DNA of 64,000 nt from positions 1-64,000 of the forward strand of contig JACTMP010000065.1 in NCBI GenBank assembly GCA_014584575.1. Reading direction: 5' to 3'. Below the pieces are notes generated by a model. That model saw only the letters and a program-made list of their open reading frames with translations, had not been told where the DNA came from and did no database searches. The translations under genes were made by a program, and so were the position numbers. The DNA is from Chloroflexota bacterium (GTDB taxonomy: Bacteria; Chloroflexota; Anaerolineae; Promineifilales; Promineifilaceae). Shown piece after piece: positions 9,244-17,985 of the stretch. The number at the start of each line of letters is the position of its first letter. Position 1 is the stretch's first letter.

Positions 9244-10890
9244 CTATTTACGTCTTCGCCTCCGCACACGGCCGTACACATCCACCACCACCAGGAAGCC
9301 AAAAAATGCGACCGTGACCGGGATGACAATGCTGTAAAACAGTTCTACCAGGTAAACCAGCGTATTGTTTTGCAGCGATGGTTTGTAATGGCTGGTCCAA
9401 CTGTCCGGGAAATTCTCGGTTGCGTTGGGGTGGCACTGCTGACAGGTGGCTAACAAGTTGGCCTTGATCCCGGCATCGGGATCATCAGGCGCTTTGATAT
9501 TGTGAATACCGTGACAATCATAACAAACGGCCGCGTTGAGCTGCGCCCCTTCCTGGCCTTCGTGAGCAAACAGCAGCGCCGTGGTACCGTGAAAGTCGGC
9601 CACATAGGTAGCAAAAACATCGGTGGAAATATCATACTGCGCCATCAGCTCTTCATCCGCATGGCAGTCGGCGCACAGATTGGGTGAATTGATGCGGAAT
9701 TCCGGCGTGGTCGGGTCTTGAATATCATGCACGCCATGGCAGTTCACACAAGACGGCACATCCGGGTTGGCCTCTTCAATGAGCGCCTCGCCATGCACAC
9801 TGTGGGCGTATTCGTCGAAGATGCTGCTATGGCACTGGCGGCAGGTTTCGTTGATGCGTGACCGGGGTTCATCTGGCACAGGCATATCATGGGCGCTGTG
9901 GCAGTCGGTGCAAAGCGCCGCCTCCAGGTTGCCTTCCATCAATGCGGCGCTGTGAACGCTGGTGAGGGCTTTGGAGAACTGGTCTTCGTGGCAGCGCTGG
10001 CACAGATTATTCTGGTTCAGGCTGTATTGGCGGGCGCTGACTTCGGTCACTGGCTCATGCGGGAAGGTATAATCTTGATGGCAGTCCGTACAGAGCAGTT
10101 CATCCCATTCATTGCTGGCGCCATGCACGGAATCATGCAGCCCGGCCTCGTCAATGGTAATGGAAACCACGTCACCATTGGCAAAAGTCATTGTCTGGTC
10201 GGGCTGGCTGTGGCAGCTCAGGCAGTAGGCGTTGTCTATTTCTTGGGCAGCAAACAAACCGGCTTGGATCACGGCCGTAGCGCCCGCCGCTGTCACCTCT
10301 ACCCCCTGCTGCTCATGGCAGGCCGTACAGTTTTCCACATTGGCCCCCGTGTGCCAGCTTGCCGCCGGCTGCACATCGTGGCCGCCATGGCAGTCGGTGC
10401 AGACCACCGGATTTTCACTGCTGGGGCCGGGGTGGCTCGTTAAATGGGGCTGCACATGGCAGCGCTCACAGGCCGACGAATTCATGATCTCGTAGTCACG
10501 TACACTCGGGGCCGTAAACGGCACATGGGGATACTGGTAATTGTTAGGCGGCTGGTGGCACTCCTGGCAGGCCAGCGGCGACGCCGACATATTGCCATGC
10601 ACCGAAGCCGCCAGTGTCGCCGCATCTATCTGTACGCTCAATTCTTCACCGGAGGGAAAAGTGATGGTCTCGTCGGTATCGGTATGGCACAACAAACAGG
10701 CATTGCTGTCAAACGGGGGATGGCTGTCCGGCGGTTCGGTTTGCCACAAAGCGGTGGAAGGGGGCACGGCCGTTTCCGGCCCCCTATTTTCACCACGAGC
10801 TAAGAGGGTGGGCACGGCCGTGAACCAGGCCCCCACCAACAAACATAGCCCCGCCAGGGCTACCGCGCCGGTAATCCTGGCCTTACTCAT
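9244..10890 (-). CDS. Tetradecahaem c-type cytochrome with membrane helices at both ends
   Basis: The product is 548 aa with an N-terminal signal/anchor (residues ~8-30). Fourteen CXXCH sites follow: CLLCH, CQECH, CERCH, CTDCH, CTACH, CLSCH, CTDCH, CQRCH, CTDCH, CRQCH, CVNCH, CADCH, CYDCH and CQQCH. A C-terminal helix (about 508-530) precedes an Arg/Lys-rich tail. Most intervening regions carry the His of SVHG or HDxQ motifs as possible sixth haem ligands. Its start overlaps the upstream octahaem gene by 4 bp, so the two are translationally coupled. With the downstream cytochrome b it resembles a membrane quinol:multihaem electron conduit (inference). Confidence 0.87.
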   Translation of the reverse strand: MSKARITGAVALAGLCLLVGAWFTAVPTLLARGENRGPETAVPPSTALWQTEPPDSHPPFDSNACLLCHTDTDETITFPSGEELSVQIDAATLAASVHGNMSASPLACQECHQPPNNYQYPHVPFTAPSVRDYEIMNSSACERCHVQPHLTSHPGPSSENPVVCTDCHGGHDVQPAASWHTGANVENCTACHEQQGVEVTAAGATAVIQAGLFAAQEIDNAYCLSCHSQPDQTMTFANGDVVSITIDEAGLHDSVHGASNEWDELLCTDCHQDYTFPHEPVTEVSARQYSLNQNNLCQRCHEDQFSKALTSVHSAALMEGNLEAALCTDCHSAHDMPVPDEPRSRINETCRQCHSSIFDEYAHSVHGEALIEEANPDVPSCVNCHGVHDIQDPTTPEFRINSPNLCADCHADEELMAQYDISTDVFATYVADFHGTTALLFAHEGQEGAQLNAAVCYDCHGIHNIKAPDDPDAGIKANLLATCQQCHPNATENFPDSWTSHYKPSLQNNTLVYLVELFYSIVIPVTVAFFGFLVVVDVYGRVRRRRRK

Positions 10891-12176
10891 CCACCACCTT
10901 CTTCTCCACCACCTTCCGCCGGTTCTGGGGCTGGCGTCGGCGTCGGTTCAGGCGCCGGTGGGTTATGGTAGCCGGTCGCCGCACTCACCAATTCCTCGTC
11001 GGTCTGATTTGATGCAAAAGAATTGGACGAACTATTGTGGCAGCTACGACAGGTGTATTCCAAAGATAGCCCATAACCGGCAACCGTCCCATCCTCATTA
11101 AACTGATTCACCAGCGTCGGGTTGATCGTTACCAAATGCGTGCGCATGTCGCCGGTAAATTGCGCCGGGTCAGCCACCGCACTCTGGATCACCCGCGGCA
11201 TATGGCAACTTATACACTCTGCACGGCGGTGAATCTCATTTTCGCGGTTAGCGGCCACATCCAGGTGGCAGCTTTCGCAGGCAACCTGCATCGTGCTCAG
11301 CCCGGCTTCCCGCAGCTGCACCACACCGGTATGTGGTTCATGGCACAACACACAATCCATCACCGCATGTTTGCCCTGGAAAAAGTCCTCGTACCCTTCG
11401 TGGTGCTGGATGAAACCATTGTCGGCGACAATAACGGCCGTGTCACCGGGCAGATGGCAGGCACTGCACGCCTGCGCGTCCCGGTCAATGGGCATTTGCC
11501 AGACGATGGGCGAATTGACGTGCAAACTGCCCGGCCCATGGCAGGCTTCACACTGCACACCACTTTGCACCCAGGTGCCGCTAAGTCCTGACAGATTGTC
11601 TTGATTCCCAATGGGGGAAAAACCGGTGGTGTGGCAACCGGCGCAGTTATAGGGTAACTCTTCACCGTTATGGGAAGCTACCCAGTCGCCCCCCAGACCT
11701 AGTTCACGATTAGGCAAATTGTATTGCGCCGCATCGCCGGTGATCACAAAACCATCCTGACCAATAAACCGCGCCTTCCAGTTATAGCCACCAATGACGT
11801 AGCTAATATCGTCCCAGGTATAACCGGCGGGAGGATCGGGCACGGCCGTAAAAGGATAAGTTGGTGGCTGTCCATCAACAACCGCATTCAAAGGGTAAGC
11901 GTGACCACTGTTTTGGAATACATCATAGATTTCCTGGTGACAGCGAGCGCACGCCTCACTGCCCACAAAGGCTGGCGGCGTAAAACTGAGGCCATCTAAA
12001 CCGGCGGGGCCGGGTAGACCTTGCGCGCCGGGGCGGCCTTCGGGGCCGGGCGGGCCTTGTGGGCCGGCAGGGCCTTGTGGGCCGGCAGGCCCTTGTGTTG
12101 GTTGGCAGGCAGTGAGGACAAAGGATACGGCCGTGACCAACAATACCAGAATGACCAGCCAGTGCTTCTGCTTCAT
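10887..12176 (-). CDS. Octahaem c-type cytochrome lipoprotein with collagen-like stalk (second paralogue)
   Basis: The product is 429 aa with a lipobox (LTAC). About eleven Gly-X-Y triplets follow. Haem sites are CARCH, CAGCH, CEACH, CSACH, CVLCH, CESCH, CISCH and CRSCH. The tail is Pro/Thr then Gly/Glu. It matches the gene at 2781-4043 in domain order and haem spacing (for example YTWDDISYVIGG here). It is first in the leftward operon and overlaps the 14-haem gene by 4 bp. A candidate promoter lies at 12248-12276. Confidence 0.88.
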   Translation of the reverse strand: MKQKHWLVILVLLVTAVSFVLTACQPTQGPAGPQGPAGPQGPPGPEGRPGAQGLPGPAGLDGLSFTPPAFVGSEACARCHQEIYDVFQNSGHAYPLNAVVDGQPPTYPFTAVPDPPAGYTWDDISYVIGGYNWKARFIGQDGFVITGDAAQYNLPNRELGLGGDWVASHNGEELPYNCAGCHTTGFSPIGNQDNLSGLSGTWVQSGVQCEACHGPGSLHVNSPIVWQMPIDRDAQACSACHLPGDTAVIVADNGFIQHHEGYEDFFQGKHAVMDCVLCHEPHTGVVQLREAGLSTMQVACESCHLDVAANRENEIHRRAECISCHMPRVIQSAVADPAQFTGDMRTHLVTINPTLVNQFNEDGTVAGYGLSLEYTCRSCHNSSSNSFASNQTDEELVSAATGYHNPPAPEPTPTPAPEPAEGGGEEGGG

Positions 12177-12247
12177 TACAATCTTCCTCCCAAGGAACGG
12201 CTATCATGGCGATACCCATTCACAGTGATGTGCACTAACCTTGCCAA

Positions 12248-12276
12248 AGTATAGTTGTTCAAGAATAACTCACCAA
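12248..12276 (-). promoter_or_regulatory. Candidate sigma70 promoter for the leftward cytochrome operon
   Basis: On the minus strand TTGGTG (12271-12276) and TATACT (12248-12253) are separated by 17 bp, about 70 bp before the octahaem start codon. The -35 is weak; the spacing and -10 are good. Confidence 0.45.
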
Positions 12277-12455
12277 TGACAGATGTCATTAGCCGAGGGT
12301 GACAAAGAGATGATAGTCCATGTTTCCCATTAGTGCCAGAAAATGACGAGAGATGTTACATGCCGAATGATGCGGTAGAATTGATTGGCGGACGATGTTG
12401 AATGAGAGGTAGCAGGACTGGAAAATTCAGTATCAGTAGACCACTATGAGCGGAG

Positions 12456-12523
12456 TGGGCATCCTCAGAACCCGTCCTGAGCTTACCGAAGGATGCACAC
12501 GGTTCGCATCCTCAGATGCGAAC
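12456..12523. repeat. Dispersed hairpin element upstream of clpS
   Basis: GTTCGCATC-CTCA-GATGCGAAC (12502-12523) is the same hairpin as at 1943-1962. The neighbouring GTGGGCATCCTCA matches the second hairpin there. Apart from this and the candidate promoter, the gap 12177-12616 holds nothing I can identify. Confidence 0.7.
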
Positions 12524-12616
12524 TCCGCTTCCCTGAGTTATATGAACCGACAGGTATGGAACACCGCACCTCATGGCCCACCGGCACTGATCACCTCACC
12601 AGAGGTGGAGTGGGAC

Positions 12617-12904
12617 ATGGAAACGCGCCTGGATCAGGCGGAGGAGACGGAAGAAGAAAGCTTGTGGCGCGTCATCATCCACAATGATGACGTGACGCCC
12701 ATGGAATTTGTGGTGATGATTTTGCAGCGTATCTTTGAACTGTTACCGTTGCAAGCGGAACACGTGATGTTTGTGGCCCATTACACCGGCCTGGCTTACG
12801 TTTGCACCCTGCCATTAAGCGAAGCGAAATCTCGCGTGGGCAAAGCCCACTTTGCTGCCCAATTAGAGGGGTATCCCCTACGTTTTACCATTGAACCGGA
12901 GTAG
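12617..12904 (+). CDS. clpS: ClpS-like ATP-dependent Clp protease adaptor
   Basis: The product is 95 aa. Start 12617 is preferred because GGTGGAG stands upstream and it leaves the usual short acidic N-terminus; an in-frame ATG at 12542 lacks a ribosome site and would read through the edge of a repeat. The core motif WRVIIHNDDVTPMEFV (residues ~17-32) and the C-terminal EAKSRVGKAHFAAQLEGYPL are ClpS signatures. Family role: delivers N-degron substrates to ClpAP/ClpCP. The TAG stop lies inside a GTAGGGGCGAGGC repeat element. Confidence 0.88.
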   Translation: METRLDQAEETEEESLWRVIIHNDDVTPMEFVVMILQRIFELLPLQAEHVMFVAHYTGLAYVCTLPLSEAKSRVGKAHFAAQLEGYPLRFTIEPE

Positions 12905-12965
12905 GGGCGAGGCAGTTGGGCATCACCTTGTCTTGCCAGACTAATCTTGCCCCAACTGCCTCGCC
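12901..12965. repeat. GGCGAGGCAGTTGGG inverted repeat carrying the clpS stop codon
   Basis: The 15-bp arms at 12906-12920 and 12951-12965 are exact complements. The preceding GTAG supplies the clpS stop. Same family as 29576-29640 and 38453-38744. Confidence 0.8.
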
Positions 12966-12999
12966 ACACATTATTTCACAGCACAGGAGTTTTATTGAA

Positions 13000-14328
13000 A
13001 TGGAATTACACATGAAACAGGCCGGGCCAAATGGCCGGGCGATCATTGAACGAGATTTAGGCGCGTTGTCACCATCCTACACCCGCGAATATGGGTTGGT
13101 GGTGGATCGCGCCGAGGGGTCTGAAGTGTGGGACGTAGACGGCCGTCGTTACATAGATTTTATGGCCGGTATTGGCGTCGTCAACGTGGGGCATCGCCAT
13201 CCCCGTGTCGTGGAGGCGGTGAAGGAGCAGATTGACAAATTCTGGCACATTTGCCTGAGCGACTTTTATTACCCCAACGCCGTCGAACTGGCCGAAAAAT
13301 TGCAAGCCACCGCGCCCATGTCTGACGAGACGCGCGTCTTTTTCAGCAACTCCGGCACCGAGGCTGTAGAAGCGGCCATCAAACTGGCAATGTATAAGAC
13401 GGGGCGCACCCGGTTTGTGGGCTTTTTAGGCGGGTTTCACGGCCGTACCCTGGGCGCCCTCTCCTTCACCGCCAGCAAAGCGGTGCAGCGCGCCAACTAC
13501 CTCTCCGGCGTCAAGGTGTACCACGTGCCCTATCCCAACCCCTACCGCCCCATCATCGTGCAGCAGCCCGGTGAACTGTATGGCGACGCCGTTATCAACT
13601 TCCTGGAAGAGCAACTCTTCCGCACCACCATCGCCCCACATGACGTAGCCGCCGTGATGATCGAACCCATTCAGGGTGAAGGTGGCTATATTGTGCCCGC
13701 GCCCCACTTCATGCCCCGCCTGCGCGAATTGTGTGACCGCTACGGCATTTTGCTCATTGTAGACGAGGTACAGAGCGGCGTCGGCCGTACCGGAAAGTGG
13801 TGGGCGACGGAACATGAAGAGGTAGAACCAGACATCGTCTGTTTTGCCAAAGGCATTGCCAGCGGCCTGCCGTTGGGCGGCATCATCGCCCGCAAAGAGG
13901 TAATGGATTGGAAACCGGGCGCACACGGCAGCACCTTTGGCGGTAATCCCATCGCCATCGCCGCCGCCGTGGCCACCCTGACCACCATTGAGCAAGAAGG
14001 GCTGCTCAACCAGGCGGCCCAAACCGGCCAATTTATCCAGGATGCCCTGGTGGAAATGGAAAGCCGCCACCCCAGCATCGGCGAGGTGCGCGGTCGCGGC
14101 CTGATGATTGGCGCGGAGTTTGTAAAGGGCCGCGAAACGAAAGAGCGTGCCGTAGAACTGCGTAACCACGTCATTCACAGCGCCTTCCAAAAAGGGCTGC
14201 TGCTGCTGCCCTGCGGCACCAATACCATCCGCTTTATCCCGCCGCTGAACATTTCGCGGGGGCTGGTGGAAGAGGGATTGCACATTTTGGAAACGGCCGT
14301 GACCGAAGCAGAAGCGCGGTTTTTGTGA
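13000..14328 (+). CDS. Class III aminotransferase (GABA/acetylornithine type)
   Basis: The product is 442 aa. Start 13000 has ACAGGAG upstream. It shows SNSGTEAVEAAIKLA for phosphate binding, the GGFHGRT loop, LIVDEVQSGVGRTGK with the PLP-pyridine Asp, the PLP lysine in FAKGIASGLPLGG, and GSTFGGNPIA. It is a PLP enzyme moving an amino group between an omega-amino donor and a keto acid; the substrate cannot be set by sequence alone. It lies 78 bp upstream of a DapA-like gene, which suggests a shared amino-acid pathway. Confidence 0.85.
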   Translation: MELHMKQAGPNGRAIIERDLGALSPSYTREYGLVVDRAEGSEVWDVDGRRYIDFMAGIGVVNVGHRHPRVVEAVKEQIDKFWHICLSDFYYPNAVELAEKLQATAPMSDETRVFFSNSGTEAVEAAIKLAMYKTGRTRFVGFLGGFHGRTLGALSFTASKAVQRANYLSGVKVYHVPYPNPYRPIIVQQPGELYGDAVINFLEEQLFRTTIAPHDVAAVMIEPIQGEGGYIVPAPHFMPRLRELCDRYGILLIVDEVQSGVGRTGKWWATEHEEVEPDIVCFAKGIASGLPLGGIIARKEVMDWKPGAHGSTFGGNPIAIAAAVATLTTIEQEGLLNQAAQTGQFIQDALVEMESRHPSIGEVRGRGLMIGAEFVKGRETKERAVELRNHVIHSAFQKGLLLLPCGTNTIRFIPPLNISRGLVEEGLHILETAVTEAEARFL

Positions 14329-14387
14329 TGCGTGATGCGTGATGCGTGAGACTTCTCCGGTCACGCATCACGTATCACGCATCACGC
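14325..14387. repeat. CGTGATG heptamer inverted repeat
   Basis: Three TGATGCG units face CACGCATCACG units around ACTTCTCCGG. The element starts at the aminotransferase stop codon. Same family as 15308-15357, 27900-27958 and 51525-51558. Confidence 0.85.
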
Positions 14388-14406
14388 CCTACCCAACGAG
14401 GTAAAC

Positions 14407-15312
14407 GTGAGCGAAAAAATTGCAGCATTAAAACAAAAACTGGCCGGCGGCGTGACGCCGGCCATGGCCACACCCGTGCTGGCCGATGGGTATACAGTAA
14501 ACACGGCCGTCATCCCCACGCTGGCTGACTTTCTGATTCAGGCCGGGGTGCGGGGGTTGTTTGTGGGCGGCACCACCGGCGAAGGGGTGCTGCTGACGGA
14601 GACAGAGCGGATGCGGCTGCATGAGGCCGCACTGGCGGCGGCCAACGGCCGTGTGCCCGTCATCCTGCATAGTGGCACCAACCGGCTGGACACGGCCGTG
14701 ACCCTGGCCCGCCACGCGGCGGAAATCGGGGCCGACGCCATCGCCGTCGTCACACCTTATTTTTATGGGATGGATGATGATGGGTTGGCGGCCTATTTTG
14801 AAGCGGTAGCAACGGCCGTGCCGGACATGCCCCTCATCCTGTATGACATTCCGCAAATGGCGACCAACGGCATCTCCCCGGAACTGTTTGCCCGGTTAGG
14901 GGAAAGCATCCCGTCGCTGGCGGGTATCAAATGCAGCCGGCCAGATGCCCAGATTATTCGCCGCCATATCGTGGCCGCGCCGGAACGGGCCATGGTGCTG
15001 GTGGGCAATGAAGCTATCGCGCTAGGGTCGCTGGTGATGGGGGCAGATGGGATCATCAGTGGGCTGTGTACGGCCGTGCCTGAACCCTTTGTCGCCCTCA
15101 CCCGTGCTTTTTTCACCGGCGACCTGGCCGAAGCGCAGCGCCAGCACCGGCTGATCAACCGGCTGCTGCCCTGCCTGCCCGCCGGGGCGCGCATTGGCGG
15201 CATCAAACAAATTCTGACGGAACGGGGTATTGACGTGGGTACGGCCGTGCCCCCCCGCGCCATGCCGGCTAACCCAATATGGCCTGCGATGGCGGAGATA
15301 TTGAGATCGTGA
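14407..15312 (+). CDS. Dihydrodipicolinate synthase / N-acetylneuraminate lyase family aldolase
   Basis: The product is 301 aa with a GTG start. The (beta/alpha)8 aldolase signatures are GGTTGEGVLL near residue 53, the catalytic Tyr in YDIPQ (~140) and the Schiff-base Lys in LAGIKCSRPD (~166). Family members condense or cleave pyruvate with an aldehyde. The exact substrate is unclear, and the neighbouring aminotransferase is compatible with amino- or keto-acid metabolism. The gene has six ACGGCCGT copies, an unusually dense set. Confidence 0.83.
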   Translation: MSEKIAALKQKLAGGVTPAMATPVLADGYTVNTAVIPTLADFLIQAGVRGLFVGGTTGEGVLLTETERMRLHEAALAAANGRVPVILHSGTNRLDTAVTLARHAAEIGADAIAVVTPYFYGMDDDGLAAYFEAVATAVPDMPLILYDIPQMATNGISPELFARLGESIPSLAGIKCSRPDAQIIRRHIVAAPERAMVLVGNEAIALGSLVMGADGIISGLCTAVPEPFVALTRAFFTGDLAEAQRQHRLINRLLPCLPAGARIGGIKQILTERGIDVGTAVPPRAMPANPIWPAMAEILRS

Positions 15313-15357
15313 TGCGTGATGCGTGAGAACTTTCCAATCACGCATCACGCATCACGC
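15308..15357. repeat. CGTGATG heptamer inverted repeat
   Basis: CGTGATGCGTGATGCGTGA faces TCACGCATCACGCATCACG. It fills the gap between the aldolase and phosphatase genes. Confidence 0.85.
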
Positions 15358-15364
15358 CAAACTT

Positions 15365-16054
15365 ATGAAACTCCTCCTCTTCGATATTGACGGCACACTC
15401 ATCCGCAGCCAGGGCGCGGGGCGGGAAACGCTCGCGTATGCCCTGGAGCAGGTCTTTGGCGCCAGCGGGCCACTGAACGACTACCACATGAGTGGCAAAA
15501 CGGACCCGCGCATTGTGATGGATTTGATGACGGCCGTTGGCTTCGCCACCGACGAGATCACCGCCAAACTGCCCCTGGTGTATGAGCAGATGGCCGCCAG
15601 AGGGCGCGAGATTTTCCCCCATCGGGAGATGCACCCCTGCCCCGGCGTGCCGGAGCTATTGGCCGCTTTACAGCAGCATGATGGCGCACTGTTGGGCTTG
15701 TTAACCGGCAATGCTCATCTGACCGCGCCGCTGAAATTAACCGCCGCCGGGATAGACCCGGTGCAGTTCAAAGTGGGCGTTTATGGTTCAGACGCCCTGG
15801 ATCGCAATCAGTTACCCACTATTGGGATCGAACGGGCAAACCAGTTGACCGGATACGAATTCAGTGGTTACAATACGGTCATCATTGGCGACACCCCTGC
15901 AGACATATTATGTGCCCGGGCCGGAAAAGTAACGGCCGTTGCGGTAGCCAGTGGATGGCATTCCGCGGCGACACTGGCTCAATACCAGCCCGACCATCTC
16001 TTCGAAAACCTGACAGATACGCAAACGGTAATAGACATTTTGCTGGCAAAGTAG
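15365..16054 (+). CDS. HAD-family phosphatase, phosphoglycolate-phosphatase-like
   Basis: The product is 229 aa, starting at the ATG after the repeat. HAD motif I is FDIDGTLI at residues 5-12. Motif II lies around LLTGN, and the motif IV acidic pair is in VIIGDTPADI. A helical cap sits between motifs I and II. Likely substrates are small phosphorylated metabolites; I cannot tell which. Confidence 0.82.
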   Translation: MKLLLFDIDGTLIRSQGAGRETLAYALEQVFGASGPLNDYHMSGKTDPRIVMDLMTAVGFATDEITAKLPLVYEQMAARGREIFPHREMHPCPGVPELLAALQQHDGALLGLLTGNAHLTAPLKLTAAGIDPVQFKVGVYGSDALDRNQLPTIGIERANQLTGYEFSGYNTVIIGDTPADILCARAGKVTAVAVASGWHSAATLAQYQPDHLFENLTDTQTVIDILLAK

Positions 16055-16092
16055 GGCAGCCGGCACACCCGCTTACCAGAACAGGATTGTAC

Positions 16093-16383
16093 ATGGCTCA
16101 AACCCAAGCACAACGCACCGTTGCCGGTATTGCTCTCAGTAACGAAAAACCCACCAGACTGACTTACGACGAGTTGTACACCTGGGTAATCTGGCAATTT
16201 CCCCGTCCTCTCAATGGTGGGCTGGTAGGCGCCGTGCATCCGCCAATGCCCCAACATGGTTGGATTCCTGCCATCCTCTTCGCCGGCAAAAAACACCTTG
16301 ACATCTACGCCCATCTCGACGAACCATACCCCACCCCCGAATCCGCCGCCGACTATTTCCACACCCAAAACAACAATAAATAG
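16093..16383 (+). CDS. Hypothetical protein
   Basis: The product is 96 aa; no family recognised. It starts with MAQTQAQRTVAGIALS. It contains the aromatic-rich LYTWVIWQF and a Pro/Gly-rich segment (VHPPMPQHGWIPAILFAGKK), and has no signal or membrane helix. It follows the HAD phosphatase by 38 bp and could be cotranscribed with it. Confidence 0.5.
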   Translation: MAQTQAQRTVAGIALSNEKPTRLTYDELYTWVIWQFPRPLNGGLVGAVHPPMPQHGWIPAILFAGKKHLDIYAHLDEPYPTPESAADYFHTQNNNK

Positions 16384-16506
16384 GCCGGGTGACCCGTGTA
16401 CTCAATGAGATTTTGCGGAAATCTGGGCAATTGGGTTGAAATTTTAGAAAAATCCGGTAGACTTCCCATTCGCGCCTGAAAGCGCCATCAAATTTCAAAG
16501 CTGAAT

Positions 16507-16559
16507 GAGATTGGGAGATTAGGAGACGGGCGTATGATCGTTGCTTAATCTCCCAATCT
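16507..16559. repeat. GAGATTG-family inverted repeat
   Basis: GAGATTGGGAGATTAGG faces TTAATCTCCCAATCTG, between the hypothetical gene and rpmB. Confidence 0.7.
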
Positions 16560-16592
16560 GTTGTACACCAACCATCATTAAGAGGATTGATC

Positions 16593-16832
16593 ATGGCCCG
16601 AAAGTGTAAAATTAGCGGCAAAGGCCCTTTGGCCGGTAACAATGTTTCCTTCTCCCAGAAGAAAACGCGGCGGCGCTTTTTGCCCAACTTGCAAACGAAA
16701 AAGATTTATATACCGGAGCTAGACCGCACCGTCAGCATTCGCATGTCGGCGCGGGCGCTGCGCACCGTGGATAAAATCGGCTTGATGACTTATTTGAACA
16801 AGGAGGGGCTAAAGCTCCAGGATGTGCTTTAG
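16593..16832 (+). CDS. rpmB: 50S ribosomal protein L28
   Basis: The product is 79 aa with an AGAGGA ribosome site. L28 signatures: MARKCKISGKGPLAGNNVS, then KKTRRRFLPNLQ and the central VSIRMSARALRTVDKIG. It is followed 26 bp later by rpmG, a common pairing. Confidence 0.93.
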   Translation: MARKCKISGKGPLAGNNVSFSQKKTRRRFLPNLQTKKIYIPELDRTVSIRMSARALRTVDKIGLMTYLNKEGLKLQDVL

Positions 16833-16858
16833 TCCGCTGACAAGAGGAGTAAGAACCG

Positions 16859-17023
16859 ATGGCTAAGAAAAAAGATATTCGCGGCGTTATCAAGTTGCGC
16901 AGCACCGAAAGTACGCACGTCTATTACACCATGAAAAACCGCCGTAACACGCCCAACCGCATTGAACTGCGCAAATTTGACCCTGTCCTACGCCGCCATG
17001 TGCTCTACCGGGAAACGCGGTAG
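16859..17023 (+). CDS. rpmG: 50S ribosomal protein L33
   Basis: The product is 54 aa: MAKKKDIRGVIKLRSTEST, then YYTMKNRRNTPNRIELRKF, with the usual HVLYRETR ending. The zinc-binding CxxC pairs are absent, so this is the Cys-minus (zinc-independent) form. A GAGGAG ribosome site precedes it. It is cotranscribed with rpmB. Confidence 0.93.
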   Translation: MAKKKDIRGVIKLRSTESTHVYYTMKNRRNTPNRIELRKFDPVLRRHVLYRETR

Positions 17024-17048
17024 CCGGTAATCGGTAATCGGTGGTCGG
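17024..17048. repeat. GGTAATC heptamer repeat, one arm
   Basis: Three GGTAATC-like units start directly after the rpmG stop. No complementary arm is seen, so this looks like a half element. Confidence 0.55.
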
Positions 17049-17099
17049 GCTTCGGAATCTGAGGGTCAGGCAATTCGATTAAACGTTGATTGAACGTGA

Positions 17100-17128
17100 G
17101 CCTGCCAGCATTGTTGGCAGGCTTTTTG
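17100..17128 (+). terminator. Rho-independent terminator after rpmG
   Basis: AGCCTGCCA (17100-17108) pairs with TGGCAGGCT (17116-17124), followed by a T-run. Confidence 0.8.
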
Positions 17129-17160
17129 TTTATGCCCTGTTGTGGTATAAAATATCAATT

Positions 17161-17985
17161 ATGAGCGAGCGAACGATACGTGGTGTCAGCCATCAACCGG
17201 CCTGTCCCTGCCTGCAACTGGTGGATGTTTCGGTGGCGTATGCGGGGGGGCCACACGGCCGTACCGCCCGTAACGGCCGTGACCTGGCCCTGCAACACAT
17301 CACCTTCCAGGTAGAAAGCGGGCATCGTGTGGCCGTCGTTGGTCCCAATGGCGCCGGCAAAAGTACCCTGCTGCACCTGATCGCCGGCACCATCCAACCA
17401 ACCAGCGGGCAGGTGCAGATTTTTGGCTCCGGACCGGGCAAACATATTTGCATCGCCTATGTGCCGCAGCGCAGCCAGATTGATTGGTCATTTCCGGTGA
17501 CGGCAACGGATGTGGTGATGATGGGGCGCGCCGGGCAAATTGGGCTGTTGCGACGGCCGTCTCGCCAGGACAAACAGATCGTCGAAGAAAGTCTGGCGCG
17601 GGTGAACGCCCTATCGCTGGCGCACAAACAAATCGGCGAACTATCTGGGGGGCAGCAACAGCGCATTTTTATCGCCCGCGCCCTGGCCCAGGAAGCGGAA
17701 TTGCTGCTGCTGGACGAGCCGCTCGCCGGGCTGGACATCCCCAGCCAGGAAGCGATTTTTGCCATTTTGGATTCGTTACGGCCGTCGGGCGTCACCATCC
17801 TCATGGCCACCCACGACCTGGCGCTGGCGGCCGAACATTTCGACCAAATCATGCTGTTGAACCAGGCAATGGTCGCTTTTGGGGAACCAACGGCCGTGCT
17901 CACCCCGGAAAACCTGGTACACGCCTATGGCGGGCGGATGCCGGCGATCATGCCCACAGCCGCCCCCCTGTTGGTCACACTCTGA
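17161..17985 (+). CDS. ABC transporter ATPase, zinc/manganese type (ZnuC/MntA-like)
   Basis: The product is 274 aa from the ATG at 17161; an upstream in-frame start would overlap the terminator. Walker A is GPNGAGKST, the ABC signature LSGGQQQR, Walker B LLLLDEPLAGLD, and the H-loop ATHD. The typical YVPQRSQIDWSFPVTATDVVMMGR segment places it in the metal-transporter branch. It overlaps the permease by one base (TGATG). The Fur-family gene after the permease supports metal uptake. No substrate-binding protein gene is nearby. Confidence 0.87.
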   Translation: MSERTIRGVSHQPACPCLQLVDVSVAYAGGPHGRTARNGRDLALQHITFQVESGHRVAVVGPNGAGKSTLLHLIAGTIQPTSGQVQIFGSGPGKHICIAYVPQRSQIDWSFPVTATDVVMMGRAGQIGLLRRPSRQDKQIVEESLARVNALSLAHKQIGELSGGQQQRIFIARALAQEAELLLLDEPLAGLDIPSQEAIFAILDSLRPSGVTILMATHDLALAAEHFDQIMLLNQAMVAFGEPTAVLTPENLVHAYGGRMPAIMPTAAPLLVTL

